This document shows positions 20,799 through 31,188 of a stretch of DNA of 64,000 bases, in pieces. The position numbers and the translations under genes are program-made. The notes under the pieces were generated by a model that saw only the letters and a list, made by a program, of their open reading frames with translations, did no database searches and was not told the DNA's origin. The stretch spans positions 97,003,204 to 97,067,203 of the forward strand of contig CM019069.1 in NCBI GenBank assembly GCA_009667805.1. Reading direction: 5' to 3'. The stretch comes from Leptobrachium leishanense (taxonomy: Eukaryota; Chordata; Amphibia; Anura; Megophryidae). Position 1 is the first letter of the stretch. Each line of letters begins with the position of its first letter.

Positions 20799-22812
20799 AT
20801 GGCTTCTACATTGCTGGAATGTCTGCTGGAGCAATTGAGGGAGCACACTGCGGCACGTGGAGCATCGCTGCAGGATCTGATGGTGGAGGCCCTGGCACCA
20901 TCTCGCGAGCAAACCCCCGAGGTGAGCGAGGAGCCCCGCCAGTGGCGAAGGTAGCGGCGTTCCCGTCTCCGAGTCGTCTCAGCCTTCGGAGAGGCTTCGG
21001 GGAGTCCGGTTGAATATCGATGGAGAAGTAGATGCGGCCAGTTCCCAATCGTCTGAAGGGTCGGTCGTCATGGACACGCCACCCAGGGACCTGCATTTGA
21101 GTGTGCGGAGGAGGGTGAGCATGGTGCGTGCGCCTGCTGTTTCTTCCCTGTCTTTAGGTGCGGTGGATGGAGGCGTTGGTCGAGTGGATGGTGCTGGATG
21201 GGCTGGGGGGTTTGGAGGGATGCCCCCCGCGTACCAGTCAAGAAGGTCGACGGATGCCGCGCTAGAGAGGCCCGCGTGGAGGTCCTTCACTTCCAGCGGC
21301 CAGGGGGAGAGTGACAAGAGCTGCAGGTTCCTCCTCCAGGCCCCCTCCCACTCGTCGCAGGCCTGCAGCGTCACGAGCGGCACGTCCGGCATGCCCATAA
21401 GATGGCGGCGCCCATCTTGCAGCTGGAAATCAGAGGGGGATTATTTCGGCAGCGGTTTCAGGGAGAGACCCGGCGGCAGTGGCTGGGGACGTACCGGCAC
21501 CAGTGCAGGGGACATCGGATTGGCGGCCCTCAAGTTCGGACTGGACGTTCTCAACGCTCTCAGCCGAGGAGTGTCTTGGAGGCAGGATCTGGAGATCTGC
21601 AAAGAGTGCGGGTTACCAGTGGAGGTGCTGTTCCTGGGCGACCATCGCTGGGTTCACCTTTGGCTGCAATTCCTATGGCTTCTGGAGGATCATCCCTGCT
21701 GGCTGCACGTGAGTCAGATTTGGGGGGTGCAGCGTTTGGATCGCTCGGCCTTTCTGGGATTAATGCGTGTGGTGGTGCTAGTGGTGTGACGACGGGGTTG
21801 CTAGAAACCCTGGTTGCTGCTCTTAGGTGCTGGCAGGATGGGTCGGATGCTGCAGCTAGGGAGAATGCTTCGCTGAGTATGTTGGGGCACGTCATTCCTG
21901 GGAGCGCGGTACCTGCGTCTGTTATTGCACCTAGCTCTGCTGCTTTTGGGGTTCTCGCGTCTGCTTGCTCATCTGGGGCAGCGCCTGCACCTGTTTTGGC
22001 GCAGGTGTTGGGTCAGCGGGGGATTTCTGAGCCTGGCGGCGTTTTGGTTTCTTGTTTCGGCGGGAATTACTGGGCCTGCGTTAATTGGGGTCTCAGCGGT
22101 GGGTGCCGTGGGGGTGTCTGACCCTGCTTCAGTGAATGTTGTGCCCCTGGCGGTTGTTGTGGCTCCAGCGCCCGCCTCAATGGTTCCTTCGGCGTCTGCT
22201 CCTATTGGGATTCCGTTACAAACAGGAGGGGTCCTCATGCCCGTCGGGGTTGGGGGTGCGGGCATCTCTTATGGGTCCTACGAGTTGTCTCCAATGGGTT
22301 TGCAGGTCACTGCTGAATTACGTGAGAAGATTTTGAGAAACGAATATGTGGATGTGCTTACGCTACTTTCTGTGGATAGGGAGACGGTGGACGGTCCCAG
22401 ACGGCCTGACTCGTTCATGGAAGCGAGGGAGAAGGAAAAGTTAAAGAAAACGCTGCCTCCCACGTTTGGAAATTGGCTGCAGGGTTTCTTGGCTTATTGT
22501 GCCATCTTGTGTGAGAGGTTCCCGGAGTGCAGCGTTTCGTTATTTGCGTATATCGATTCAATTTGGGGGGCGTATAAGATTTACGGGGGACAGTGCTGGT
22601 TCCGTTATGACCAGCAGTTCAGAAGATGGCGGTGCGTCCTGGGCTCAGGTTTGATGTCCATGGCTTCTTCTTATGACACCTAACCGGCCGATGGTGTCTC
22701 CCTTTCCAGGGTCCGCTGCCCCTAGGGCCCCGGGAGTGCAGGCGGGGGCTGGAAAGGGGTGGTGTTGGCTCTTTAATGAGTCTAACTGCCGCTGGTTCGC
22801 TAACTGTAGATT
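20799..22812 (+). pseudogene. DIRS gag-like protein, broken
   Basis: The start ATG at 20799 gives MASTLLECLLEQLREH and ARGASLQDLMVEALAPS, repeated in the copy at 54305-54508. Frame changes follow. A hydrophobic Ala/Val/Pro-rich region (21900-22260) precedes a conserved block VTAELREKILRNEYVDVLTLL, PTFGNWLQGFLAYCAILCER and SVSLFAYIDSIWGAYKIYGG (about 22305-22590). The end shows GWCWLFNESNCRWFANCRF (about 22755-22810), a Cys-rich knuckle truncated by the following repeat. It is presumed to be the structural protein. Confidence 0.7.
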
Positions 22813-22814
22813 CC

Positions 22815-23180
22815 GACTAGGCTTGTGCACCGATTTTTTTTCAGTTCGATTCGATTTTTCGGATTTTCAAACTTTTCGATTCGGCTCATTTCGACCGATT
22901 TCTGTTTCGATTCGGTTCGGCTCGACTCGTTTTTCGTGTACATTTTTTTTTCGGAATATCAACCATTTTTCGTATTTTCGTGTCACTTAGCTCGTTTTTG
23001 TATCGACTTTTTCGTGATTTTGGAAATTTTCATTTTTTCGGAACGTCTGTTCTCCTCGTTTCAAAGCAATAAATTTCTATTTGACACATTTCAAGTCCAT
23101 TCGAAAATTCCGAAAATATTTCGTTTCGGCTCGGAAAACTTTTCGGATTGGCCGTTTTCGGATCTAAAAATTTTCAGAAA
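22815..23180 (+). repeat. TTCG-rich repeat replacing the DIRS RT region
   Basis: It starts ACTAGGCTTGTGCACCGAT and consists of TTCGATTCG-type motifs in T-rich sequence. The DIRS reverse transcriptase expected between gag and RNase H is absent. The ACTAGGCTTGTGCACC edge resembles the ATTAGACATGTGCACAGC edge at 63418, suggesting the same repeat superfamily. A deletion plus insertion is the simplest reading. Confidence 0.5.
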
Positions 23181-23189
23181 ATCGGCCGC

Positions 23190-23935
23190 ATTCAGGTCTT
23201 GCTGCGGTTGGTGGTTAGAGCTTGGGGGGTCGCGAAATTGCGTCTTTCGGAGCTTCAATCACTGTTAGGTCATTTGGCATTCACTTGCCGGGTGACGCCT
23301 ATGGCCACGCTTTTTGCCATCGCTTGTCTTTGGCTACTGCGGGTGTTCGGGCCGCGCACCATTTTATATGGATCACGAGTTCTTTGCGGGCTGACCTTGT
23401 TGTCTGGCAATCCTTTTTGTTGAACTACAATGGGTTGACGTATTGGCAGGAGGCGGAGGTGGACAATGAGTCCATCGAGCTTTTTGCCGATGCATCAGGT
23501 TCCCATGGCTTCGGGGTCTATTTGCAGGGAGACTGGTGTGCGCAGGCGTGGCCCTTGGAGTGGTCATCTTCGGATCTGATACGAAATTTGACGTTTTTAG
23601 AGCTGTTCCCATTATTGGTGGCCCTGGAGCTGTGGGGAGAGCGGTTGGCGAATAGGCGGGTGGTGTTCTGGACGCACAATTTGGGTGTCGTGCAGGTGGT
23701 GAATCGTTCGTCGTCCAGTTCCCCTCCCGTCTTGGCCCTTTTACGGCGCCCGGTTCTGCGCTGCCTGGAGCGGAATGTGTGGTTGCAGGCTAAACATGTT
23801 CCAGATGTGCAGAATGTAGTGGCTGACGCTCTCTCCCGGTTACAGTGGGACCATTTTTGGCAGGTGGCTCCGGGTACAGCGAGAACTGCGACGCCTTTTC
23901 CTCAGTGGCTCTGGACCCTCGCTTCGCTGGACTAA
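23190..23935 (+). pseudogene. DIRS RNase H domain
   Basis: The tail of the RT thumb (LRLSELQSLLGHLAFTCRV, about 23240) is followed by RNase H with ELFADASGSHGFGVYL (first Asp, about 23490), TFLELFPLLVALELWG (Glu) and VADALSR (last Asp, about 23825). At FWTHNLGVV (about 23670) a His stands where the family has a catalytic Asp, so activity is probably lost. The frame is open from about 23300 to 23935. It would degrade RNA in the hybrid during reverse transcription. Confidence 0.85.
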
Positions 23936-24680
23936 GGCGGTTATTAGAAGGTTCTCTGTCGTCTACAACTTGGAGCTCCTATTCACAGGTCTGGCGGGCG
24001 TGGGGTTCTGTGGCTGCGGGAGAATGGTTGGCAGATGGCTGAGGATCGCAGGTGGGCCACGATGGTTCATCTGGGTGAGCTTCGGGAGTGGGTGTGTTCC
24101 GGGTCTGGGGCGGCAAAAGTGTTGGCGGCTCTTTCTTTTTTGTGTGGTGTGGTCGGTTGGGTAGAAGTGGGGAAGGATTTTTTGTTGCGGCGTATTATTA
24201 GGGGATGGCGAAGGACGGTGGCTCCAGATGTCAGGCACCCGGTGTCTTTGGGACTGATTTGCAGAGAACAGTTTGAGGTTGGTTTGTTTCGATTTTGCCT
24301 GACCGTTTACGGTTGTTGATCGCTCGATCGAAAACGGACCAGTTGGGCAGAGGTTCGGTAGTCACTCTGTGTGCAGTCAGGAGGGGTGAACTGCCCAGTA
24401 CGTTTGGCCCGGGACTATTTATGGTGGGCGTCCAAGGGTTGGGGGTTTCTTCTTAGTTCATCTGTGAGGGGCCCCTCTTACGAGGTTCCAGTTTTCGACA
24501 GTTTTTAAGCGTTGTATTGCATCTTTGGGTCATGACTCGAAGCAGTTTGTTCCGCATTCTTTTCGAATCGGTGCAGCGACGATGGCGGCGGAAGCTGGCA
24601 CGTCGGACGACATGATTCGGCGCTTGGGTAGGTGGCAATCGGATCGTTTTCGTTCCAATGTGCGCCCTAACCTCTTGTAA
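23936..24680 (+). pseudogene. DIRS tyrosine recombinase, catalytic Tyr lost
   Basis: The N-terminal helical region includes STTWSSYSQVWRAW (about 23960), a middle segment RRWATMVHLGELREWV, and then ARSKTDQLGRGSVVTL (about 24320). The catalytic C-terminus is HSFRIGAATMAAEAGTSDD and MIRRLGRWQSDRFRS (24555-24655). The residue at 24657-24659 is Asn (AAT), while the copy at 45789-45791 has Tyr (TAT) at the same place, the nucleophile in this family. Two frame changes also break it. Confidence 0.85.
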
Positions 24681-24689
24681 TTACAGGTT

Positions 24690-25115
24690 CTACCCCGCGA
24701 ACTGTTTGGTTCATCGGCCACTCGTACATACACTGGGCGGCCAAGCGGGATGAACAACGGCCGCTTGGCAGGAACCTGGGTTCCCCCATGGACGTGACTA
24801 GGATCAGGTGTATTGGTATCAGGGGTTTACGTTGGGCCCAGGTCATCGGGGAATGCGAGTTGTTGGCTGGTCGAGCGGCTAGGGATGTAGTGTTAGTGGT
24901 GCATGCAGGGGGGAACGATTTGGGGGCTGTTCGTTCTGTAGACTTGATTAGGGATATGAAGCACGATCTAGCCAGCTGCTTCGCCATATTCCAGGGTTTA
25001 TCATTAGTTTTTTCGGAAATAGTTTCTCGTCCCCGTTGGGAGGATTTTGCGGCCCCGGGGACTCTGGACAGGGCTCGGAAAAGGGTTAACAGGGAGATCG
25101 AGATTTGTTGGTAAT
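24690..25115 (+). pseudogene. SGNH hydrolase-like frame of the DIRS element
   Basis: VWFIGHSYIHWAAKR (block I-like, about 24705) precedes GIRGLRWAQVIGECELL and VVLVVHAGGNDLGAVRSVDL (GxND-type block III, about 24885), then IFQGLSLVFSEIVSRPRW. This is the order of an SGNH/GDSL hydrolase with Ser replaced by His-Ser in block I. The catalytic His block is not seen before the frame ends near 25115. Hydrolase-like accessory frames are known in some tyrosine-recombinase retroelements; the substrate is unknown. Confidence 0.55.
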
Positions 25116-25891
25116 CTGGGTGGGGTGTTGGTTAGACATACGGAGCTAGAGGGAGACAATCGGAATGTCGTTAGGAAGGATGGGGTGATTGGGTTGGACA
25201 TTTTTCTGGTGGGCTTGATGTCTGGCGTGGAGGAGGCGCTGTCTGCGGGGGGGGGGCGCAGGGGTGCACGCTAGGGCGGTCCCTGGCTTTGGCGGGTTTC
25301 CCTGGACAGCAGTGCTTAAAGGACGGATAAGCCGCCTTCGGGTAAGGCTATGGGGAGACGAACCTCGCTTGCGGGGGGACGAGCTCTTGGTTTTGGTACA
25401 ATGGTGGAACTGCCTATTGCATTGGGCAATAGGGCAGAATTGTGATTAAGCACTGCAAGTTATTGTGTTGTATATAGTTAAATAAAGCTGTGGCCCATGC
25501 ACATTCCAACTTATACAATTGTGTTCAAAATTATTCAACCCCCAATGCTGTAAAGGGTTTTAGGGAATTTAGTGTACATTTGTAATTGTATTCAGAATGA
25601 AATCCTACAAGGACTTTTTAAAGAACCATATGCAACTAAAATGACATCAATTGGTTTTGTAATACAGTAGTAAATGATTCTTTTGTGAATTCTTCATTGA
25701 CACAATTATTCAACCCCTTAAAGACTACCACTCTGAAGAACAGAGGTTCATTCAAGTGTTTTCAATCAGGTATTGAAAACACCTGTGGATGTCACGGAGC
25801 AGCAATAAAGCATAATAAGCACCAATTAGGCAGCTTTAAAATGACTGTGATACTCAGCTCCTTCTAGACATTTACTGGTGTGGTTATAAAC

Positions 25892-26897
25892 ATGGTGAAG
25901 TCAAGAGAATGGTCCAGGAAGACAAGAGAAGAGGTGATTACTCTTCACAGGAAGGGCAATGGCTATAAGAAGGATGGAAAGATGTTAAACATACCAAGAG
26001 AGACCATAGGAAGCATCATTCGCAAATTCAAGGCAAAGGGCACTGTTGAAACGCTACCTGGTCGTGGCAGAAAGAAGATGCTGACTTCGACTGCTGTGTG
26101 CTACCTAAAGCGTAGAGTGGAGAAAAGTCCCCGTGTGACTGCTGAGGAACTGAGAAAAGATTTGTCAGATGTGGGTACTGAAGTTTCAGCTCAGACAATA
26201 CGGCGCACACTGCGTAATGAAGGCCTCCATGCCAGAACTCCCAGGCGCACCCCCTTGCTGTCTCCAAAGAATAAGAAGAGTCGACTGCAGTATGCCAAAA
26301 GTCATGTGGACAAACCACAGAAGTTTGGGATAGTGTTCTGTGGACTGATGAAACAAAATTAGAACTGTTTGGGCCCATGGATCAACGCTATGTTTGGAGG
26401 AGGAAGAACAAGGCCTATGAAGAAAAGAACACCTTGTGAAGCATGGCGGGGGGTCAATCATGCTTTGGGGCTGTTTTGCTTCTGCAGGTACAGGGAAGCT
26501 TCAGCGTGTGCAAGGTACCATGAATTCTCTTCAGTACCAGGAGATATTGGATGACAATGTGATGCAGTCCGTCACAAACCTGAGGCTTGGGAGACATTGG
26601 ACCTTTCAACAGGACAATGATCCCAAGCATACCTCCAAGTCCACTAGAACATGGTTGCAGATTAAAGGCTGGAACATTTTGGAGTGGCCATCGCAGTCAC
26701 CTGACTTAAATCCGATTGAGAACCTCTGGTGGGACTTAAAGAAAGCAGTTGCAGTGTGCAATCCTAAGAATGTGACTGAACTGGAGGCTTTTGCCCATGA
26801 CGAATGGGCGAAGATAACCGTAGATCGCTGCAAGACACTTGTGGCAAGCTATGCTTCACGTTTAAAAGCTGTTATAACTGTAAAAGGATGTTGTACT
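25892..26897 (+). pseudogene. Tc1 transposase, frameshifted
   Basis: The start ATG 25892 gives MVKSREWSRKTREEVITLH, a helix-turn-helix (paired-like) N-terminus with GSIIRKFKAKGTVETLPGRG. After a frame change before 26341 comes the first catalytic Asp in WTDETKLELFG (26341), then after a second change KHGGGSIMLWGCF, the second Asp in FQQDNDPKHTS (about 26610) and the Glu in NPIENLWWDLKKA (about 26715), giving a DD34E-type core. All three acidic residues remain but the frame is broken twice, so no functional enzyme is expected. The L1-type insertion falls at its last codons. Confidence 0.92.
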
Positions 26898-27194
26898 GGG
26901 GAGGCGGAGCTAGCTGTGGTAGCGAGCGGACACGTTTTTCGAGGAGCTCCCGCAGGCTTTCTGTTATTTCGCTGGATTATCGCACTCGTTTTGCCGCGGG
27001 ATCGTTCCTGGTTGTCGCTGGACTGCCCATCGGGCTCCGGATTCCGTGCGACGTGTAACCTTGCGGGTCCGGAGGTGGTATTTTACTTCTGGAGGGATCG
27101 GGCCTATATTTCGGGCCTACTCCGCTTGCCTGCACCGTCGGACTGTGAGGAGCCGGACAGTGTCACTCTGGACTTAGCGTTGAGGTTTCCAGAC

Positions 27195-28392
27195 ATGGGT
27201 AAGAAGCTACCCCCTGGGGTTACCCCGAAAAATGACTCTCGTCAGCGTGACATAAGGGACTCTATGGCCCGTGGGTCTGCTCCCCGGGGGGCGATGGCTT
27301 CCTCTCCCTTCCCCTCCGGCTATGGGTCTACAGATGACGAGGATTCCTATTGGTCTCATGACACAGGCACCGGAGCATCGTGGCTGTCCCCGCCGTCCCG
27401 GTCGATGGGATCGCAGCCCACCTCTACGGCTGCCAAAAAGCGGGCGCAAAAGAAACGGAGGGCTGTGATGACGGCGACTTTGGCGGCTGCACATGTCCTC
27501 TCGAAAGGGGATCACTTGGAGGAACAGCTGCTCTCTGCTTCTTGCAGCGTGACCTCGGAGCAGGACGGCGCCTCCCCGGGGCCCCGAGGGCTGGGGGCCG
27601 TGGTGGGGACACTCGGTCCTGGCACTGCTCCACCAGCTGCGGAGGAAGATGACGCTCTCCCTTCAACAAAGGGTGACCTCCGCCAGATTCTGGCTGAGAT
27701 CCGGGAAATGTGGCGACCGGAGGTGGCCGCTGTTCGTGCTGAGGTGGAGGTGGTGCGTGCCCAGGTGACAGAGGTACAGGAGAGGGCTGAGGGGGTTGCG
27801 CTGGAACAGACTCGCCTATCTGGTCAAGTGGATCGCCTCCGCACCCAAGTGGAAGTTTTATCGCGCTCTGTGGAAACTTTGGAAGCACAACATCGTCGTC
27901 GCAATATCCGGGTCAGGGGCATCCCAGATGCGGGCTCCACGGAGGACCTGCTACCTTACGTGACTCGACTTGTGATCCAAGTATCTGGCCTCCCTCCTGA
28001 TACGCCGGTGTTCGTTGGAGCGGTGTTTCGAGTTCGGAAGGCTGCGACGGCACCCAGGGGGAAGCCAAGGGACGTCGTGGTGGTTTTCCGTGATGTTGCC
28101 ACGAAGGTGGCTATTATGTCAGCCCCTTGGCGCTCGGGACTCTGTACAGTTTGAGGGGGCCACGTTGGCATTGTACCATGATCTACCGTTTATGACACTG
28201 CTGTCTCGCCGACGATTTCGAGAGGTGACGTCCGTCCTTCGCAGCAAGGGGATCAGATATCGGTGGGGCTTGGCTGGTTCCTTGGTGGTGACCCATGACA
28301 ACATTCCTTACACGGTCACTGACCCTGACATGGCTTGGATCGACCTGGCGGTTGCTGGCATCTCCCCGGGGATGCCGGAGATTCCACCGGGC
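27195..28392 (+). pseudogene. L1-type ORF1 protein, one frameshift
   Basis: The start ATG 27195 gives MGKKLPPGVTPKNDSRQRD. A Ser/Gly-rich N-terminus and a basic KKRAQKKRR patch (about 27435) precede STKGDLRQILAEIREMW. A long coiled coil (27700-27900) ends HRRRNIRVRGIPD, followed by the RNA-recognition-like domain with VFVGAVFRVRKA and RDVVVVFRDVATK. A frame change near 28130 moves to SVQFEGATLALYHDLPF and IRYRWGLAGSLVV, ending at a stop near 28393. The protein would bind L1 RNA as trimers. Apart from the one frameshift the frame is intact, suggesting a young copy. Confidence 0.88.
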
Positions 28393-29079
28393 TGAGACAT
28401 GCAGATGTCCTTCTACTCCTCGACTTTGAGTTCCCCTGGGCCCCCACTGGCTTTTCTTTCTATATTTCAGTCGCCCTCTGTGCTGAGATTTTACTTTGGG
28501 ACCCTTTTTGCTATCTGAACGTTGTTGCTTCTGTGAGTCATGTCGTTATGGTCCACCCTCCTGTTTTTGCCATGGCCTGATGAGGGTGTACTCCCGGCAC
28601 GTTTCCTAGATGCGAGCTGAAGAAGACTGACTGTTTTTCCTGCCCCGACTTGGGCACTATCCTGCTGCAGCGACCTTCCTTGTGGGGTTTCCCCTCTCCC
28701 TTCCCTATGGATGAGTATCTCTGCGTTGAACACCCTTTTCCCCTCTCCAGACCGCATTGTTGAGTTTCTGCTATGTTATATTTTGAGGTTTCTAAGACTT
28801 TCTCCCCTATTTTTTTTAGTTCCCCCCCCCGCTCTGTTTAGTTTCGCAGACCCTTTACTTAAGCTCTATAGGCGTTTTACGCCTTCCTACATGCAGAGGA
28901 CTTAAGCCTTCCTCTTAATTCCCCCATTCCTTTTAGGTATATATACCTTACATACGCCAATTCCATATTTTCTATGCATATTATTATATACTGTATGGCT
29001 GCTCTCTTTTATATACGTTCGCTGGCCCTGCGTGATCGTACCTTGTTTGATTTTATGAGACTTGTTTTATAATTCTCTA

Positions 29080-29100
29080 AATAAAGAATTTAAAAAAAAA
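29080..29100 (+). terminator. Polyadenylation signal and A-tail of the L1-type insertion
   Basis: AATAAA at 29080-29085 is followed after five bases by a short T-A run and then the duplicated target. It marks the 3' end of the retrotransposed RNA. Confidence 0.8.
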
Positions 29101-29341
29101 GGATGTTGTACTAAGTACTAAGATTGAATGTCACTTGGGGGTTGAATAAAACTGATAATGATGTGAGCACAGAAAAGACATTTGTGGTTATTTCATTATA
29201 AATGTTATGTTTTATTTGTCTGACCTACACGTGCCTCTTTGATTTAATTATAAGCAAGATGACTGAATGATCAAAATCAATGTCAAACTGGCCAAAACAC
29301 TCAATTTCAGTGGGGGTTGAATAATTTTGAACACAACTGTA

Positions 29342-29661
29342 TATGTGTCTGTGTCTTATTCACATTCGGGTTATTGGGTTATGGGCCAGGAAGGTCTCAG
29401 GCCTAATCAGTCATGTGATGATGTAGTCCTGTTTGCAGGTGATATGGGGGAAATGTTTGCTAATAATTGTGTCACAACTGTACAACAGGTTATGTGACCA
29501 TGGTTAAGATAACAAGGTTATGTATTATGTGCTATACTGCAATATGCCACATCACACTCTGACGAACAGTATATGGTGCTATGACATGACACACACATCA
29601 TACATATTGTATGGTGCGCATGTATCCTCTATTTTGTGATGCTAGATTTTACCGAGTGTCA
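29342..29661. other. Possible DIRS 3' remainder and unassigned DNA
   Basis: The first about 85 bp may be the DIRS 3' end (see the DIRS entry). The rest, including ATGTGACC and TATTGTATGGTG stretches, shows nothing I recognise. Confidence 0.3.
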
Positions 29662-29669
29662 CATGTATT

Positions 29670-31180
29670 CAGGGGCTGACTGACAACTTTTGGCCCAGGG
29701 GGTAAGTACAAGCCACAGGCCCGTGGTGCAGCAACCCGGCCCCCATTTTCCTCTCTCCCCTTTTTCATCCCCCCTCTCACTCTCCTCTCTTCACTTCCAA
29801 TCTCCTTTTCCCTCACTCCTCTTTCTATACCTATCTTCCCACCCCCTCCTATGCCCATTTTCTCTCTCCCTTTCCTTTCTCATTACCTCTCTACCCCTTT
29901 CTCTGCTCATCTTCTCTCTGCCCCTTCCATGCCTTTCTCTTCCCCTTTCAAGCTGTTCTCGCTCACCCTTTCCAGCTTCTCTCCCTCATACACCGCACAT
30001 TTCTGTGACCTTATTGCTGCGTGGAGCTCTGTGATACACACCACACCTTACTGTGACCTTATTGCTGCGTGGAGCTCTGTGATACACACCACACATTCCT
30101 GTGACCTTATTGCTGTGTGGAGCTCTGTGATACACACCGCACATTCCTGTGACCTTATTGCTGCATGGAGCTCTGTGATACACACCACACCTTACTGTGA
30201 CCTTATTGCTGCGTGGAGCTCTGTGATACACACCGCACCTTACTGTGACCTTATTGCAGCGTGGAGCTCTGTGTTACACACCGCACCTTACTGTGACCTA
30301 ATTGCTGCGTGGAGCTCTGTGATACCCACCACACCTTACTGTGCCCTTATTGCTGTGTGGAGCTCTGTGATACACACCGCACATTCCTGTGAGTTTATTG
30401 CTGTGTGGAGCTCTGATTCGCTCTATAGGAGGGGGCAAATCCGTTTTTTTGTCTTTGTTTTGTTTATTTATTATTATACTTTATTTGCCCTCCCTGCTAT
30501 GGAAAGAAAAACACTTTATTTGGCCATCTATGAAAAAAAAAATTGCCCTCCCAGAAAAAGATTTTAAAAAGAAAACATTAATTTGCCTTCCACCTGGGGG
30601 CAAATTAATTATTTTATTCTGGGGGTGGGGGGATAAACATTTTTTGCTTTTTCATTTTTTTTATAGGTGCTGCAAATGAAGTATTTTTTCTCCAAGCCAG
30701 GTGAAGGGGCAAATAAAGTAATTCGTTTTTTCATTTGTTTTTTGCTGCCAAGACGAATATGAATTATTTTTCAGGTGGGAAGTAGAGGCCAGGACCTCAC
30801 TTACATGCTCTTATGCTGTCTGAGGGCTCCTTCCGGTTTTCAGCAGCCCGCTGCAGTGTGTTTATTTCATTCAAGAGGGTGCAGCCCCAACACATGGGAA
30901 TCGCCAAGACGGTACTTTTTTATAGGGTTGGAGCCTGGCGGAGATATCACACGGCCGCACACCCTCTGGCGTCATCAGAAGGGGTCGCCTGCCCGGCCTC
31001 TGATTCTCATCCAGCCGGGCCGCCGCCGCACTGCAGCCTGGGAAACACAGTCGGGAAGCGCCGTGGCTGCAAGCGAGGTGCCGGCGCACCGGACTGGAAT
31101 GAGAATCTATTCGTTACGCCCAGACCGGCCGGGGGGGGGGCATTTGCATCCCTGCCCCCCCCCGGGCCAGTCTGCCCCTG
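29670..31180. mobile_element. hAT-type non-autonomous transposon, 8-bp TSD
   Basis: The ends are CAGGGGCTGACTG and the complement of CAGGGGCAGACTGGCCC, flanked by CATGTATT at 29662-29669 and 31181-31188. The 8-bp duplication and CAGGGG ends fit hAT. The interior has a pyrimidine-rich stretch, a 48-bp minisatellite, an A/T-rich stretch and a GC-rich 3' part. No transposase motif is seen. Confidence 0.85.
30001..30416 (+). repeat. 48-bp minisatellite, about 8.5 copies
   Basis: The unit contains CTGTGACCTTATTGCTGCG and GTGGAGCTCTGTGATACACA. Its complement is homologous to the longer unit at 37500-37910 in the other hAT element. The open frame across it only reflects a unit length divisible by three. 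Confidence 0.9.
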
Positions 31181-31188
31181 CATGTATT

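Larger units (their letters stand above)
20463..25513 (+). mobile_element. DIRS-type tyrosine-recombinase retrotransposon
   Basis: It begins AGAACCCCCTGGACC, the same edge seen in the third copy at 54829. In order it holds gag with a Cys-rich knuckle, a gap where RT should be, RNase H, tyrosine recombinase and an SGNH hydrolase-like frame. DIRS elements integrate by recombinase and leave no target duplication, and none is seen. Tc1 inserts at TA 25514. DIRS 3' sequence may resume at 29342 and end near 29425, where CAGGCCTAATCAGTCATG resembles the complement of the 5' CATGACTGATGGCC. Confidence 0.8.
26898..29100 (+). mobile_element. ORF1-only L1-type (HAL1-like) insertion with 12-bp TSD
   Basis: GGATGTTGTACT at 26886-26897 is repeated at 29101-29112. 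The insertion is 2.2 kb, starts GGGGAGGCGGAGC, contains a 5' UTR, a complete ORF1 region and a 3' UTR, and ends with AATAAA and an A-tail. No ORF2 sequence lies between ORF1 and the 3' UTR. An element with ORF1 but no ORF2 and hallmarks of L1-style integration resembles mammalian HAL1 (half-L1) in design. It could also be an internal-deletion copy mobilised in trans. Confidence 0.85.
25516..29339 (+). mobile_element. Tc1-type DNA transposon with L1 insertion
   Basis: The inverted ends CAATTGTGTTCAAAATTATT and AATAATTTTGAACACAACTG are flanked by TA at 25514-25515 and 29340-29341. Without the L1-type insertion and its duplicated target the element is about 1.6 kb, the usual Tc1 size. It lies within DIRS sequence. 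Confidence 0.95.

Noticed and set aside
24690..25115. Host GDSL/SGNH hydrolase gene
   Set aside because: It directly follows the DIRS recombinase in the same orientation without introns or its own promoter signals, so it is assigned to the element.
30001..30416. CRISPR-like regular repeats
   Set aside because: The units are directly tandem without unique spacers, and the context is a vertebrate transposon.
29851..30567. 238-codon frame with repeated CDLIAAWSSV peptides
   Set aside because: The unit length of 48 bp is divisible by three, so the frame stays open by chance within a hAT element.
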